Positions 17,435 to 26,072 of a stretch of DNA of 64,000 bases are shown here, one piece after another. Source of the DNA: Blastocatellia bacterium AA13. Its GTDB lineage: Bacteria; Acidobacteriota; Blastocatellia; UBA7656. The stretch is from positions 186,001-250,000 of the forward strand of contig QHVH01000003.1 of the NCBI GenBank assembly GCA_003222245.1. Reading direction: 5' to 3'. The translations under genes were made by a program, and so were the position numbers. Numbering within the stretch: position 1 is the stretch's first letter; every line of letters begins with the position of its first letter. Below the pieces are notes generated by a model, which saw only the letters and a program-made list of their open reading frames with translations, searched no databases and was not told where the DNA came from.

Positions 17435-19687
17435 TCAGGAAGCCTTGCGCTTCTTCTCTTCACCCGGATGATACACGGCGCGGCTGTTCGCCTTTATCTC
17501 GTCCAGGGAGAACCACGCGGGCTTGAACTGTTTATTCGCATAGAGCCGCGATTGATCGAAGTAATTGGGCGAAGCCGGATCGGAGTTCTCGCCGAAGACC
17601 AGGATCGATCGAGCCTGCAGCTTCGGTCCGAATTCGACCACGCTCACAAAAGAGTGGCCTGCTACGCCGTAGCGCCGCTTCTGGCCCTTCTCCGGACGCG
17701 TATAAAAGTTGTAGACGATGCCGACCCATCCGGGCGCTCCGGCAATCGGCAAGCTCTCCTTCGCGTCGCTGAACGGCTCTTCGCCCCCGCTCTGCGCGCG
17801 CTGAAGCCTATTGATATCACCCCACGCAACCTGCCACGTACCGAAGCCGCCTTCAAGCTCCTTCATCACTTCTTCAAGCGCTCTTATGCGCACCCATTCA
17901 TCGCGGTCCTTGCCGGCCATCAGGCGATTCGTCCGTTCGACCCAAAGCGCAAAGAGCGTCATCGGTTTTGATTCTATCGTGCTCACGTGGTCCCACGATT
18001 GCAAAAACGCAAGCGGAGCGGCGAGCTTTTCGGCGCGCGCGGCATCGGATTTCTTCAGCTTGTCGATATCGGCGGCAAGCTGCGGGATAAATACTTCGGC
18101 TTCGATCACCGTAGTATCGAACCCCGATCGCGCCCATTCCTCGAAAGTGAACTTGTCCTTTGTCGAAAGAATCCGGCGAGATATTCGCGAGCGGCCGTTG
18201 TCGGATTCACGGGTCATGTACTCGGGAAAGTCCGACTTCACCGGATTGCCTTCGGTTGTAGTCGTAAACGGCGTCTGATTGCAGTTCTGCACGAAGCCGG
18301 TCTTTGGATTGGTAAGCTGAGGCAGCTCGTCAAACCGATGATAGCCCTGCCACTCAGTCTCGGGATTGCTGCCGTCCACCGGCTTTGACCAGTCGAATTT
18401 CGTCGAACGTCGCGGGATTGCCGCGTTGTACACGTAATAGATATTGCCGTCCCGGTCGGCGCACACCGCGTTGAACATCGGGATTACATCGGCCGACATC
18501 GCCTTTTTAAACTCCGCTACTGAGCGAGACTTCGTCATCGCATACCACTCTTCCAGCATGCCTCCGTCTTCTAAACGTGACAGCCTGAGCGAGAGCGGCT
18601 TGCCGTCCCTGACCGATACTATCGGCCCGTGATGGGTCTTTCTGAACTTGTAGGATTTTGATTCGATGCCGTTCGCGGTCTTGATCTTTACTGAATCGGT
18701 CCATTCGGCCGCCATCTTGTGGCCGTCTCCATATCGATAAGCAAGCGGCTGATTCGGGTCATCAAAGTTCTCGACCCAGGTGTCGGTTATATCCGGATCG
18801 TTTACAGTGTGACTCCAGCCGAGGTACTGATTGTGGCCCAGGGTCGGGAACGGCGATCCAAAGAAGCTCGCTCCTGAAAAATCCCAGCCTTCGTCGCTAT
18901 GAACGTGGCCCTCATACCATTGACCGGGACCGAAGAACGGTTGATGCGGGTTGATAAACAGCAGCGAATGCCCCGAAGCGCCCTTGGCAGGCGTGACTGC
19001 CCACATATTCGAGCCGATCTCGGGCTCGAATCCTTTGTTAATTGCAATCTCCGAAAGGTCGGCGAGCCTGAGCGCGTTGCCGCTCGAAGCCGGCGCGGCC
19101 GAGCCGCTTATCTCGCGGACGGCGGATTTGATTTCGTCTACGCGGAGCCCCGACTTGCCGAAGATGAAAAGTTGATAGAGCGAGAATCGGCGGAACGCGA
19201 ACGGATACCAGGGCTCAAAGTGAGTCAGCAGCCTGGGTTTTACTTGAGGGTTTTGTTCGAGGAAATAATTCAGGGCATCGGCATGCGCTTGAGACAGTTC
19301 CTTTATTCGCGGGCTTGCCTGCTCGTACTCGGCGATCGACAGCTTTGTTATGTTCAGAGCGCGATTGAGCAGATCGTCATTCAATGTTTTCTCGCCGTAG
19401 ACCTCGCTCGCTCGTCCAAGCGCTCGAAGATAGCTGTCCTCCACCTGCCAGAAATTGTCCTCCGCCTGTGCGTAAACAAACCCGAAAACGCAACTCGCGT
19501 CGGTCGGCCCATACACGTGAGGAACGCCGTAGGTATCCCGGTAGATCGTTACCGACCGAGCAATCCTTTCGGCTCTCGGGTTTCCGCTCGCGGTTATAGC
19601 AAGGGCGATAAGAAATAATAGACCGGCGCTCGTTCTTAAACGGCGTGAGTTATTATTGCTGAGAAGCACACCCGGAGTTGATTTCAT
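17435..19687 (-). CDS. Penicillin acylase-family N-terminal-nucleophile hydrolase (S45)
   Basis: A 750-residue precursor. A hydrophobic export signal at about residues 20-35 (AGLLFLIALAITASG) is followed by the alpha-chain motif YGVPHVYGPTDASCVFGFVYAQAEDNFWQ. The autoprocessing site is G225/S226 in EIGSNMWAV, where Ser226 would become the N-terminal nucleophile of the beta chain. Beta-chain motifs include LFINPHQPFFGP and LGWSHTVNDPDITDTW. The family cleaves amide bonds of beta-lactams, acyl-homoserine lactones or lipopeptides in the periplasm; the substrate here is unknown. Length fits the aculeacin/quorum-quenching acylase group. A strong terminator follows. It is monocistronic. Confidence 0.9.
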   Translation of the reverse strand: MKSTPGVLLSNNNSRRLRTSAGLLFLIALAITASGNPRAERIARSVTIYRDTYGVPHVYGPTDASCVFGFVYAQAEDNFWQVEDSYLRALGRASEVYGEKTLNDDLLNRALNITKLSIAEYEQASPRIKELSQAHADALNYFLEQNPQVKPRLLTHFEPWYPFAFRRFSLYQLFIFGKSGLRVDEIKSAVREISGSAAPASSGNALRLADLSEIAINKGFEPEIGSNMWAVTPAKGASGHSLLFINPHQPFFGPGQWYEGHVHSDEGWDFSGASFFGSPFPTLGHNQYLGWSHTVNDPDITDTWVENFDDPNQPLAYRYGDGHKMAAEWTDSVKIKTANGIESKSYKFRKTHHGPIVSVRDGKPLSLRLSRLEDGGMLEEWYAMTKSRSVAEFKKAMSADVIPMFNAVCADRDGNIYYVYNAAIPRRSTKFDWSKPVDGSNPETEWQGYHRFDELPQLTNPKTGFVQNCNQTPFTTTTEGNPVKSDFPEYMTRESDNGRSRISRRILSTKDKFTFEEWARSGFDTTVIEAEVFIPQLAADIDKLKKSDAARAEKLAAPLAFLQSWDHVSTIESKPMTLFALWVERTNRLMAGKDRDEWVRIRALEEVMKELEGGFGTWQVAWGDINRLQRAQSGGEEPFSDAKESLPIAGAPGWVGIVYNFYTRPEKGQKRRYGVAGHSFVSVVEFGPKLQARSILVFGENSDPASPNYFDQSRLYANKQFKPAWFSLDEIKANSRAVYHPGEEKKRKAS

Positions 19688-19773
19688 AACGCTCCCCCAA
19701 GCGCAACAAAAAGATGCCGCATTCTACATTCGCGACGTACCCTCCGCAAGGAAGCGGGGGGAAGTTAGACCAG

Positions 19774-20457
19774 TTAGAAGAGCCTTTCCGACCATGCCAC
19801 GGGCTCGATACACTCCGGAGAATCGTTCTTCACTGAGTTGACGAGACGTGAGACCTCAAACGCCTCCATTTCCTGCGAAGGGTAAGGCCGCAACAGGCTG
19901 TTGAGTACCTCAGGGTTGAACTCGGGGCTGAGCCACAGATCTTCGGCGCCGCGAGCAAGAATCACCGGCATACGATCGTGGATCGGCTTTGCCGCTTCGT
20001 TAGGCTCGGTCGTGATAATCGTACATGTCGTCACCGGTGCGCCCGACGGCGGAGTCCAGACATCGTATAATCCGGCAAAGGCGAATGTCTCGTCCGATCT
20101 CAGCCTCAGGAGCATCGGTATCTTCTCCTTCCCGATTTTCTCCCATTCGTAAAACCCGGATGCCACGATCAAACAGCGGCGGTACTTGAAGGGATTCCTA
20201 AAAGCCGCGGTCCGCTCGAGCGTTTCGCTTCGAGCATTGATCAATCGAGCGCCGACTCGAATATCAGCGGCCTGCTTTGGAACAAGGCCCCACCGCATCG
20301 AGACCAGCGATCTACCTTGCTCGGGATCCGCGATAATCGCGGAGACTTCGTCCGTAGGCGCGATGTTATAGCTCGGCGGCAACTCCTGAAGCACTTGCGC
20401 ATGGAACTGCTCGGCGATCTGCCGACTGCTTTTCTTTCTTACGAATCGTCCACACAT
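19774..20457 (-). CDS. SOS response-associated peptidase (SRAP/YedK/HMCES)
   Basis: A 227-residue single-domain protein starting MCGRF. The invariant Cys2 forms a thiazolidine crosslink with abasic sites in single-stranded DNA after Met removal. Other active-site residues are seen: Asn74 in LINARSET, Glu104 in GFYEW and His160 in PIHDRMPVIL. The start is fixed because Cys must follow Met. SRAP proteins shield abasic sites during replication and are SOS induced in some bacteria. No LexA box is evident to me in the upstream 60 bases. It is followed by the acylase gene 86 bases on. Confidence 0.95.
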   Translation of the reverse strand: MCGRFVRKKSSRQIAEQFHAQVLQELPPSYNIAPTDEVSAIIADPEQGRSLVSMRWGLVPKQAADIRVGARLINARSETLERTAAFRNPFKYRRCLIVASGFYEWEKIGKEKIPMLLRLRSDETFAFAGLYDVWTPPSGAPVTTCTIITTEPNEAAKPIHDRMPVILARGAEDLWLSPEFNPEVLNSLLRPYPSQEMEAFEVSRLVNSVKNDSPECIEPVAWSERLF

Positions 20458-20477
20458 GAGAATAGGTTAGAGGAACA

Positions 20478-20523
20478 GGGAGCAGGTTACAGGTTATAGG
20501 GAACAGGTTACAGCGAGAGGGAA
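20478..20523. repeat. Short degenerate tandem repeat
   Basis: Units GGGAGCAGGTTACAGGTTATA, GGGAACAGGTTACAGCGAGA and a partial GGGAACAAG follow each other upstream of the SRAP gene. A related inverted piece (GTAACCTATCCCC) lies near 20655-20668. It is short, low-complexity intergenic sequence. Confidence 0.55.
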
Positions 20524-20660
20524 CAAGCATCAGTCGTACGATAATCGATAAGTGATTCATTGGGTCTCTGGGTCATCTGAAAACATCGCGGCTCCGGCTT
20601 CCGTGCAACAAATGGATTGACCGCTCCAAAACGCTAGGGCTCCCCATTCCCTCCCGTAAC

Positions 20661-21830
20661 CTATCCCCTTCCCTTCAACCTTCCTTCCGCGTATTCCCTT
20701 GCCCACCGATCCGCTTCAACAACTGCTTCTAGGCTCGAGGCGCTCTCCGTCTCATGAGCTTCCATCGTATTGGCTATGACGCGAGATATGTCCATAAATC
20801 CTATACTCTTCGACAGGAACGCCGCGACCGCTATTTCATTGGCGGCGCTCATAGCCGCGGGCATCGTGCCGCCCTCCTTCATGGCGTCATAGGCGAGTTT
20901 CAGGCACGGGAAGCGAATTAGGTCGGGCTCGTGAAATTCGAGCTTTGAGAGGCTGTCGATTCCGAGCGCCGGAAGATCCGTAGGCAATCGCTCGGGAAAG
21001 GTGAGCGCGTATTGAATCATCAATCGCATATCGGTCACGCCGAGTTGAGCGATAATTGATCCATCGATGAGCTCGATCATCGAGTGGACGATCGACTGAG
21101 GATGAACGGCTACGGTTATACGGTCGGCGCTCATATCAAAGAGCCATCCCGCTTCTATGACTTCGAGCCCCTTGTTCATCAACGTAGCGGAATCGATCGT
21201 GATCTTCGCGCCCATCTGCCAGGTGGGATGCGCCAGCGCCTGTTCCACCGAGGCTTTCGTAATCGCTTCGAGAGACGCTTCGCGGAACGGACCTCCGGAT
21301 GCGGTCAGGATCAGCCGCTTCAACTCGGATTTATGCTCGCCTCTCATGCACTGGTGCAGCGCGTTGTGCTCGCTATCCACGGGGAGCAGCTCGGCATTCG
21401 ATTCTCTGGCGGCTTTCGTCATCAGCTCGCCGGCCATAACAAGCGTCTCTTTATTGGCCAGACAGACGCGCCTTCCAAGCTTCAAGGCTCTGTAGGTAGG
21501 CAGAAATCCGACCGCGCCGACGGTGGCCGAGATGACGATCTCCGCATCGTCGTGACAGGCCACCGCAATTAGGCCTTCTTGTCCGTGAACGATCTCAGGC
21601 AGATTTTTGATACCCGCGCCCGACAGCTTTTCGCGAAGAACGGGTATGTCGCGCTCGTCAGAGATTGATACAAGAGTCGGAGCAAACTCGGCGACCTGTT
21701 TGGCCAGGCCGTCCAGGTCACGTCCCGCCGCGAGTGCGCTCACGGAGAACCGGTCCTTGAGAGACCTGACTACCGAAAGAGTGCTTCGTCCTATCGAACC
21801 GGTACAGCCCAGGATACTGATATTCGTCAT
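20661..21830 (-). CDS. dxr: 1-deoxy-D-xylulose-5-phosphate reductoisomerase
   Basis: A 389-residue enzyme that converts 1-deoxyxylulose 5-phosphate to methylerythritol 4-phosphate with NADPH and a divalent metal, the committed step of the MEP isoprenoid pathway. Visible motifs are the NADPH loop ILGCTGSIGRSTLSVV at the start, LANKETLVMAG, the metal and substrate site PVDSEHNALHQC, LTASGGPFR, the helix around HPTWQMGAKITIDSATLMNKGLE, and VHPQSIVHSMIE. The start is placed at the second Met (MTNISILG), which matches the family N-terminus, although a Met five codons upstream is also open. The gene is alone on its strand, with a small barrel protein upstream. Full length, no breaks. Confidence 0.97.
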   Translation of the reverse strand: MTNISILGCTGSIGRSTLSVVRSLKDRFSVSALAAGRDLDGLAKQVAEFAPTLVSISDERDIPVLREKLSGAGIKNLPEIVHGQEGLIAVACHDDAEIVISATVGAVGFLPTYRALKLGRRVCLANKETLVMAGELMTKAARESNAELLPVDSEHNALHQCMRGEHKSELKRLILTASGGPFREASLEAITKASVEQALAHPTWQMGAKITIDSATLMNKGLEVIEAGWLFDMSADRITVAVHPQSIVHSMIELIDGSIIAQLGVTDMRLMIQYALTFPERLPTDLPALGIDSLSKLEFHEPDLIRFPCLKLAYDAMKEGGTMPAAMSAANEIAVAAFLSKSIGFMDISRVIANTMEAHETESASSLEAVVEADRWAREYAEGRLKGRG

Positions 21831-22010
21831 AAGATTGCGGCGCATTCTAGCACGGCCGAAAAGCGGATCAAAGAAAGTTAACGACCAGGGTCACACAATG
21901 GCGAGTGCTTTTGACGTGCGACTCGGATTAGTCCAGAAGAAACAGCAGCCGTAAGCTAATATCCAGCGTCTCTTCAGGACAGCAGCATTTCGCTGATTGT
22001 TTGATCGCGC

Positions 22011-22044
22011 CTCCGCGGTTCACAAACTTGTTTGAACCGCGGAG
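22011..22044. repeat. Intergenic inverted repeat
   Basis: CTCCGCGGTTCA (22011-22022) and TGAACCGCGGAG (22033-22044) are exact reverse complements around a 10-base loop. The repeat lies 40 bases after the stop of the barrel gene (minus) and may terminate it, but no U-run follows on either strand. Confidence 0.6.
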
Positions 22045-22084
22045 ACGCGTAGAGCTTGAAAATGGCTGCACGAAGAATGGCGAG

Positions 22085-22648
22085 TTAGAACCTGACGCCG
22101 AAGCCGGCGCTGAACTGTAAGTTATGGCTGGTGAATGCGCCGATCGGTCCGAGCGGCCCGATTCGATCACCGAACTTGACGATCGTGTCTCCGACATCAA
22201 ATCGAACCAGGGTTCTCTTCGACGGATAGAGCTCGACGACGCTGCCAACATCGAGAGCGAAGTCAGTGTGACTTTCAGGAAAACCGTCGAAGTCTCTAGT
22301 GAAGTGAATGAAGCCCGGCCTCACCTTGGCAAAGATACCCGCGGCATTCGAGCGGAAGCCCGTCTTTATACCAAAGAGGGCCTGGGTCTTTCGGCCGCTC
22401 TCAAAGAAATCACTTCGATCCTTGGGGAAGAAATTGACTTCGCCTTCAAGAGCGATGAGGTCATTGATGTTGTACGTAATTCGGCCGCCGACTCCAACAT
22501 CATTGACGTCCAGATCGCGAAATCGAATATACGAAAACTGACCGCCGATATCGAGTTTGGGCGCGCTGTGTTGAGCCTGCGCCTGTGTGTTAAGGAAGGG
22601 AAGAAAGATCAGCGCTGCAATACCACCTAAAAAGAGCTTCTTGTGCAT
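22085..22648 (-). CDS. Small outer-membrane beta-barrel protein
   Basis: A 187-residue protein with a signal peptide (about residues 1-25, ending AQAQ) followed by alternating beta-strand sequence: KLDIGGQFSYIRF, GVGGRITYNINDLIALEGEVNFF, ALFGIKTGFRS, AGIFAKVRPGFIHF, TLVRFDVGDTIV. It ends in HNLQFSAGFGVRF with the terminal Phe typical of BAM substrates. This is the pattern of an eight-stranded OmpA/OmpX-like or 'outer membrane beta-barrel' protein (OMP_b-brl). The specific role is unknown. It is monocistronic, with 266 upstream bases up to the molybdenum hydroxylase gene. Confidence 0.8.
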   Translation of the reverse strand: MHKKLFLGGIAALIFLPFLNTQAQAQHSAPKLDIGGQFSYIRFRDLDVNDVGVGGRITYNINDLIALEGEVNFFPKDRSDFFESGRKTQALFGIKTGFRSNAAGIFAKVRPGFIHFTRDFDGFPESHTDFALDVGSVVELYPSKRTLVRFDVGDTIVKFGDRIGPLGPIGAFTSHNLQFSAGFGVRF

Positions 22649-22914
22649 TGTGTTTCTACTCCAGGTTGAGCGTGAAAAGGATGTTCCTCTACGTGAGCTA
22701 ATTCTAAGCGGGGCAGTCCTGCCTAAACTTTATATACAAGGGCGAGTTGTGTAGTCAATCAACGTAACCACATTGCCGACCATTCATTGATAATGAAGCT
22801 TTCATTGAAAAAAGGTCGTCAGCGAAGAGGGGCGCGCACGGAGGCACACCCCTTATTGTTTTTCCCGCTGATACCGAAAACTGAAAATAGTTTCACACTC
22901 GCTTCTTTGCGCCT

Positions 22915-25101
22915 TCAGCCCTTTGCGCCTTGCGCGATCTGCTTTTCAAGCCGCATCGGAAGAGACCGGGCGCGGATTCCGGTTGCATTGAAGATCGCGT
23001 TTCCTACGGCGGGGGCAAGGCCAACGATCGGCGTCTCACCGGCGCCGGCCGTCGGAAGGTCTTTGCGGTCGACCAGGACAACGTCGATCGACGGGGCGTC
23101 GCTGAAGCGCGGCACTCGATAACTCGAAAGCCGCCCGTTCAGAAGTTTTCCGTCCTCGAACTCGATCGCTTCGAAGAGCGCGCCGCCGATTCCCATGACC
23201 ACCGATCCTTCAATCTGGTTCCTTAACTGATCGGGATTGACTACCGGGCCGCAGTCAAACGAAGCGACCACCCGCTCGATTTTCACGGCGGAGGATGTTC
23301 GATCGACCGATACTTCCGCGCACATCGCAACATAGCCGCCTTTTTCAAATCCTCCGGCGATGCCGAAGCCGCGGCCGGGGGCCGGCTTAGTCTTTCCCCA
23401 TCCAAACTTCGCCGCCGCCGCTTCGAACACCGCGCGAAGCCGGTCGTCTTTGAGATTCTTCAATCGAAACTCGAGCGGATCCATCTTCACGGCGTGAGCA
23501 AGCTCGTCCATATGCGTCTCACGCGCAAAGTGGTTCGCTGTAGCAGCCAGCGCACGGTAGGAGCCCTGACGCAGCGGCGTCTTTGTCGAATGAAATTGAA
23601 TAAGTTGATTCGGAACCTCGTAGAGCGTCCGAATTCCCGCCTGACCCGAATTGTAGTTGTGAAACTCCCACGCGGTGATCTTCCCATCGCGAGTCACGGC
23701 GCTGTTCACATCGATTACCCCGGCTGGGCGGAAGTAGGCCCAGTTAAATTCTTCTTCGCGGGTCCAAACCAGCTTGACCGGTTTACCGGCTGCCTTTGCG
23801 ATGCGTGCCGCCTCGATCGCTGCTTCACCCGTATGTTTGCCGCCATAGCCGGAGCCCGTGTCGGGCACAAGTACCCGGACTTTTTCCTCGGGAATGTGGA
23901 ACGCCTGCGCCAGCTCGCTTCGAACACCGAACGGCCGTTGAGTGCCGGTCCATACCGTCAGCTTGCCGTCATTCCACTCGGCCACGGCTGCGCGCGGCTC
24001 GAGCGGGATGTGCGCGATGTAAGCAACAGTGTAGGTCTGCTGAAGCTTGTGATCGCCTTCCGCAAGCCCCTTCTCGATTGAACCGGTAGCCGCCTCGGGC
24101 CTGCCTCCTCCGCGTCCTCCGCCTTGAGACTGGCCGGCGTTTGTTCGCAAGTAGTCAAATAGCTCGCGGCTCGATGGCTGAGGAGCCGTCTTCCACTCCG
24201 CGCGAATCGACTCCCGGGCTTTGGCGGCCGCGCTCTCGCTCTTCGCCGCGACTCCGATAAATTCGCCGTCCTTGACGACCGTGACATTCGGAAGCTTTTC
24301 GGCTTCTCGCGAATCCGCCGATACAAGCGTTGCTCCATACGCGGAGGGTCTCAAAACTTTTGCGTGGAGTAGTCCAGGGCGTTTTATATCGGACGAGTAT
24401 TCGTGTTTTCCGGTCACGATGGCGCGGGCATCGACCTTCTGCGCTGACTTGCCCGCAATCTTCCATTCGCCGGGCGGAGTCACTCCGACATCATCGGATA
24501 TGACTCTCGCGACTCGCTGGCCGTGCGTGAGCTTGCCGAACTCGAATGAACGCTTGGACGCCGCGTGGATTACTTTTCCGCCGGCTACAGTCAGTTCCTT
24601 GCGATCCACTTTTGCTGCTTCAGCGGCTAGATCAATTAATGCTTCACGCGCGGCGGCGCCGGCCTTTCTGAGCTGAGGCGACATCATCCGCGTCGTCAAC
24701 GAGCCGAAGGTTCCCGCATCGTAGGGAACGATGTCGGTGTCGCCCATGACCATCTTCACCGAAGTGAGAGGTATGCGAAGCTCTTCGGCGACGACCTGGG
24801 AAAGCGATGTCCGGATGTTCTGTCCGACTTCCACCTTGCCGGTGTAAACGGTAACGCTGCCGTCTTCGGCGACATGAATCCAGGCGCCGATTTCTTTCGG
24901 CATCGCGCCGCCCTGACCGCGGCGCTGGCCGCCTCCCGACTCCTGAGCGAGGGATCCTTTCAATGCAAGCAGGACGAAGATGCCGCCGCCGGTTACTTTG
25001 AAGAAATCGCGCCGGTCTAAATCGAAATGCAGAAGCGGTCCGGCATGAAGTTCGTAGCGCTCGGGTTCGAGCTCAAGCTCTTCGATGATTTCGTCAGTCA
25101 T
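22915..25101 (-). CDS. Molybdopterin-binding subunit of a xanthine dehydrogenase-family hydroxylase (IorB-like)
   Basis: A 728-residue large subunit. After an acidic N-terminus there is a Tat-like motif (RRDFFKVTGGGIFVLLALKG, residues about 32-51), so the protein is probably exported folded with its cofactor. The body shows the aldehyde oxidase/xanthine dehydrogenase pattern: IGAWIHVAEDGSVTVYTGKVEVGQNIRTSLSQVV, the small a/b hammerhead (GKHEYSSDIKRPGLLHAKVLR), TGSGYGGKHTGEAA, and the terminal GAGETPIVGLAPAVGNAIF with the catalytic-type Glu. ATG 25101 is preceded by GAGGCGACA. It pairs with the [2Fe-2S] subunit 122 bases upstream. No FAD subunit is present, as in isoquinoline-oxidoreductase-like enzymes. 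Substrate unknown. Confidence 0.9.
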   Translation of the reverse strand: MTDEIIEELELEPERYELHAGPLLHFDLDRRDFFKVTGGGIFVLLALKGSLAQESGGGQRRGQGGAMPKEIGAWIHVAEDGSVTVYTGKVEVGQNIRTSLSQVVAEELRIPLTSVKMVMGDTDIVPYDAGTFGSLTTRMMSPQLRKAGAAAREALIDLAAEAAKVDRKELTVAGGKVIHAASKRSFEFGKLTHGQRVARVISDDVGVTPPGEWKIAGKSAQKVDARAIVTGKHEYSSDIKRPGLLHAKVLRPSAYGATLVSADSREAEKLPNVTVVKDGEFIGVAAKSESAAAKARESIRAEWKTAPQPSSRELFDYLRTNAGQSQGGGRGGGRPEAATGSIEKGLAEGDHKLQQTYTVAYIAHIPLEPRAAVAEWNDGKLTVWTGTQRPFGVRSELAQAFHIPEEKVRVLVPDTGSGYGGKHTGEAAIEAARIAKAAGKPVKLVWTREEEFNWAYFRPAGVIDVNSAVTRDGKITAWEFHNYNSGQAGIRTLYEVPNQLIQFHSTKTPLRQGSYRALAATANHFARETHMDELAHAVKMDPLEFRLKNLKDDRLRAVFEAAAAKFGWGKTKPAPGRGFGIAGGFEKGGYVAMCAEVSVDRTSSAVKIERVVASFDCGPVVNPDQLRNQIEGSVVMGIGGALFEAIEFEDGKLLNGRLSSYRVPRFSDAPSIDVVLVDRKDLPTAGAGETPIVGLAPAVGNAIFNATGIRARSLPMRLEKQIAQGAKG

Positions 25102-25223
25102 TGTCGCCTCGATTGTTGTCGCCCTGGCTTTATATGCGTGGAAAAGCTGTATGCGCAGGCTGCCGCGGCGTGAACTGCGCAACCATCATCGCGGCAATTC
25201 ACGCGCGTAAACGGGCTGCTGCT

Positions 25224-25685
25224 CTACGCCTTGGCGGCTTTGTGAATAGCGGCCACGATTCGCTGGTACGTGCCGCACCGACATACGTTGCCTTCCATGT
25301 TTTTGATTATTTCGTCGTTGCTCGGATTGGAGTTCCCGGCCAGCAGCGCAGCCGCCGACATGATCATACCGGCCGTGCAGTAGCCGCATTGCATCGCGTC
25401 CGCTTCAATAAACGCCTGTTGCACAGGATGCAGCCGGCCGTGTTGTTCCAATCCCTCAATCGTGGTTATTCGCTTGCCGACGACGGAGCCAACGGTGGTG
25501 ATGCACGAGCGGGTCGCTTTGCCGTCGATCAAGACCGTGCACGCTCCGCACTGTCCTTCGCCGCAGCCGTACTTGCTTCCGGTGAGATCAAGGTCGTCAC
25601 GCAATACGCTAAGCAGGCTTCGGTCGCTTTCGACGTCGACTCGATGACGAGTTGAATTGATGTTCAATTCGATGGCATTTGCCAA
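25224..25685 (-). CDS. [2Fe-2S] subunit of the molybdenum hydroxylase (IorA-like)
   Basis: A 153-residue protein with both [2Fe-2S] centres of the family. The plant-ferredoxin type centre has Cys41, Cys46, Cys49 and Cys61 (GCGEGQCGAC); the C-terminal four-helix centre has Cys100, Cys103, Cys135 and Cys137 (QCGYC, CRCG). It carries electrons away from the molybdenum site of the downstream large subunit. It has no signal peptide, so it would have to be co-exported with the Tat-signal-bearing partner, as known for IorAB-type enzymes. It is first in a two-gene minus-strand unit. Confidence 0.95.
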   Translation of the reverse strand: MANAIELNINSTRHRVDVESDRSLLSVLRDDLDLTGSKYGCGEGQCGACTVLIDGKATRSCITTVGSVVGKRITTIEGLEQHGRLHPVQQAFIEADAMQCGYCTAGMIMSAAALLAGNSNPSNDEIIKNMEGNVCRCGTYQRIVAAIHKAAKA

Positions 25686-26072
25686 TGAAATAACCTCGGT
25701 CTCGCAAACTGAGCAGGGAGTCCACTATGACGAATCGAATGATTTCACATCGTCACTCCGAGCGTTAGAAATTATTATATGCCAGCCGGAGCGCGGATCA
25801 AACAGCGGCAGGCCGCGCGGTGCTTAACGATTTTAGTAAGGGAACAAAAACCCGCGAGATTCCGATCGATCGCTGATCCGACAAGAGACATTCGAAATAA
25901 AACGGTGGGATTCGTAAATAAGGCGGGAGTGCGAAAATCAGTGCGGAGGCGATCGAACTCCACGCCTGGTCGGCGCTCAAAGGCGCGACAACCGCACTCG
26001 CCGCGCCGTCGCTTTGAAGACTGCCCCTTCGGCGGTTCCAGTCCGGCCGAGAGGGATAATGTAGGCTCCGAA
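25686..26072. other. Intergenic region without a recognisable gene
   Basis: About 390 bases lie between the [2Fe-2S] subunit gene and the end of the DUF1573 gene. Both open frames through it are arginine-rich and not conserved-looking. No repeat or hairpin stood out. Confidence 0.6.
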
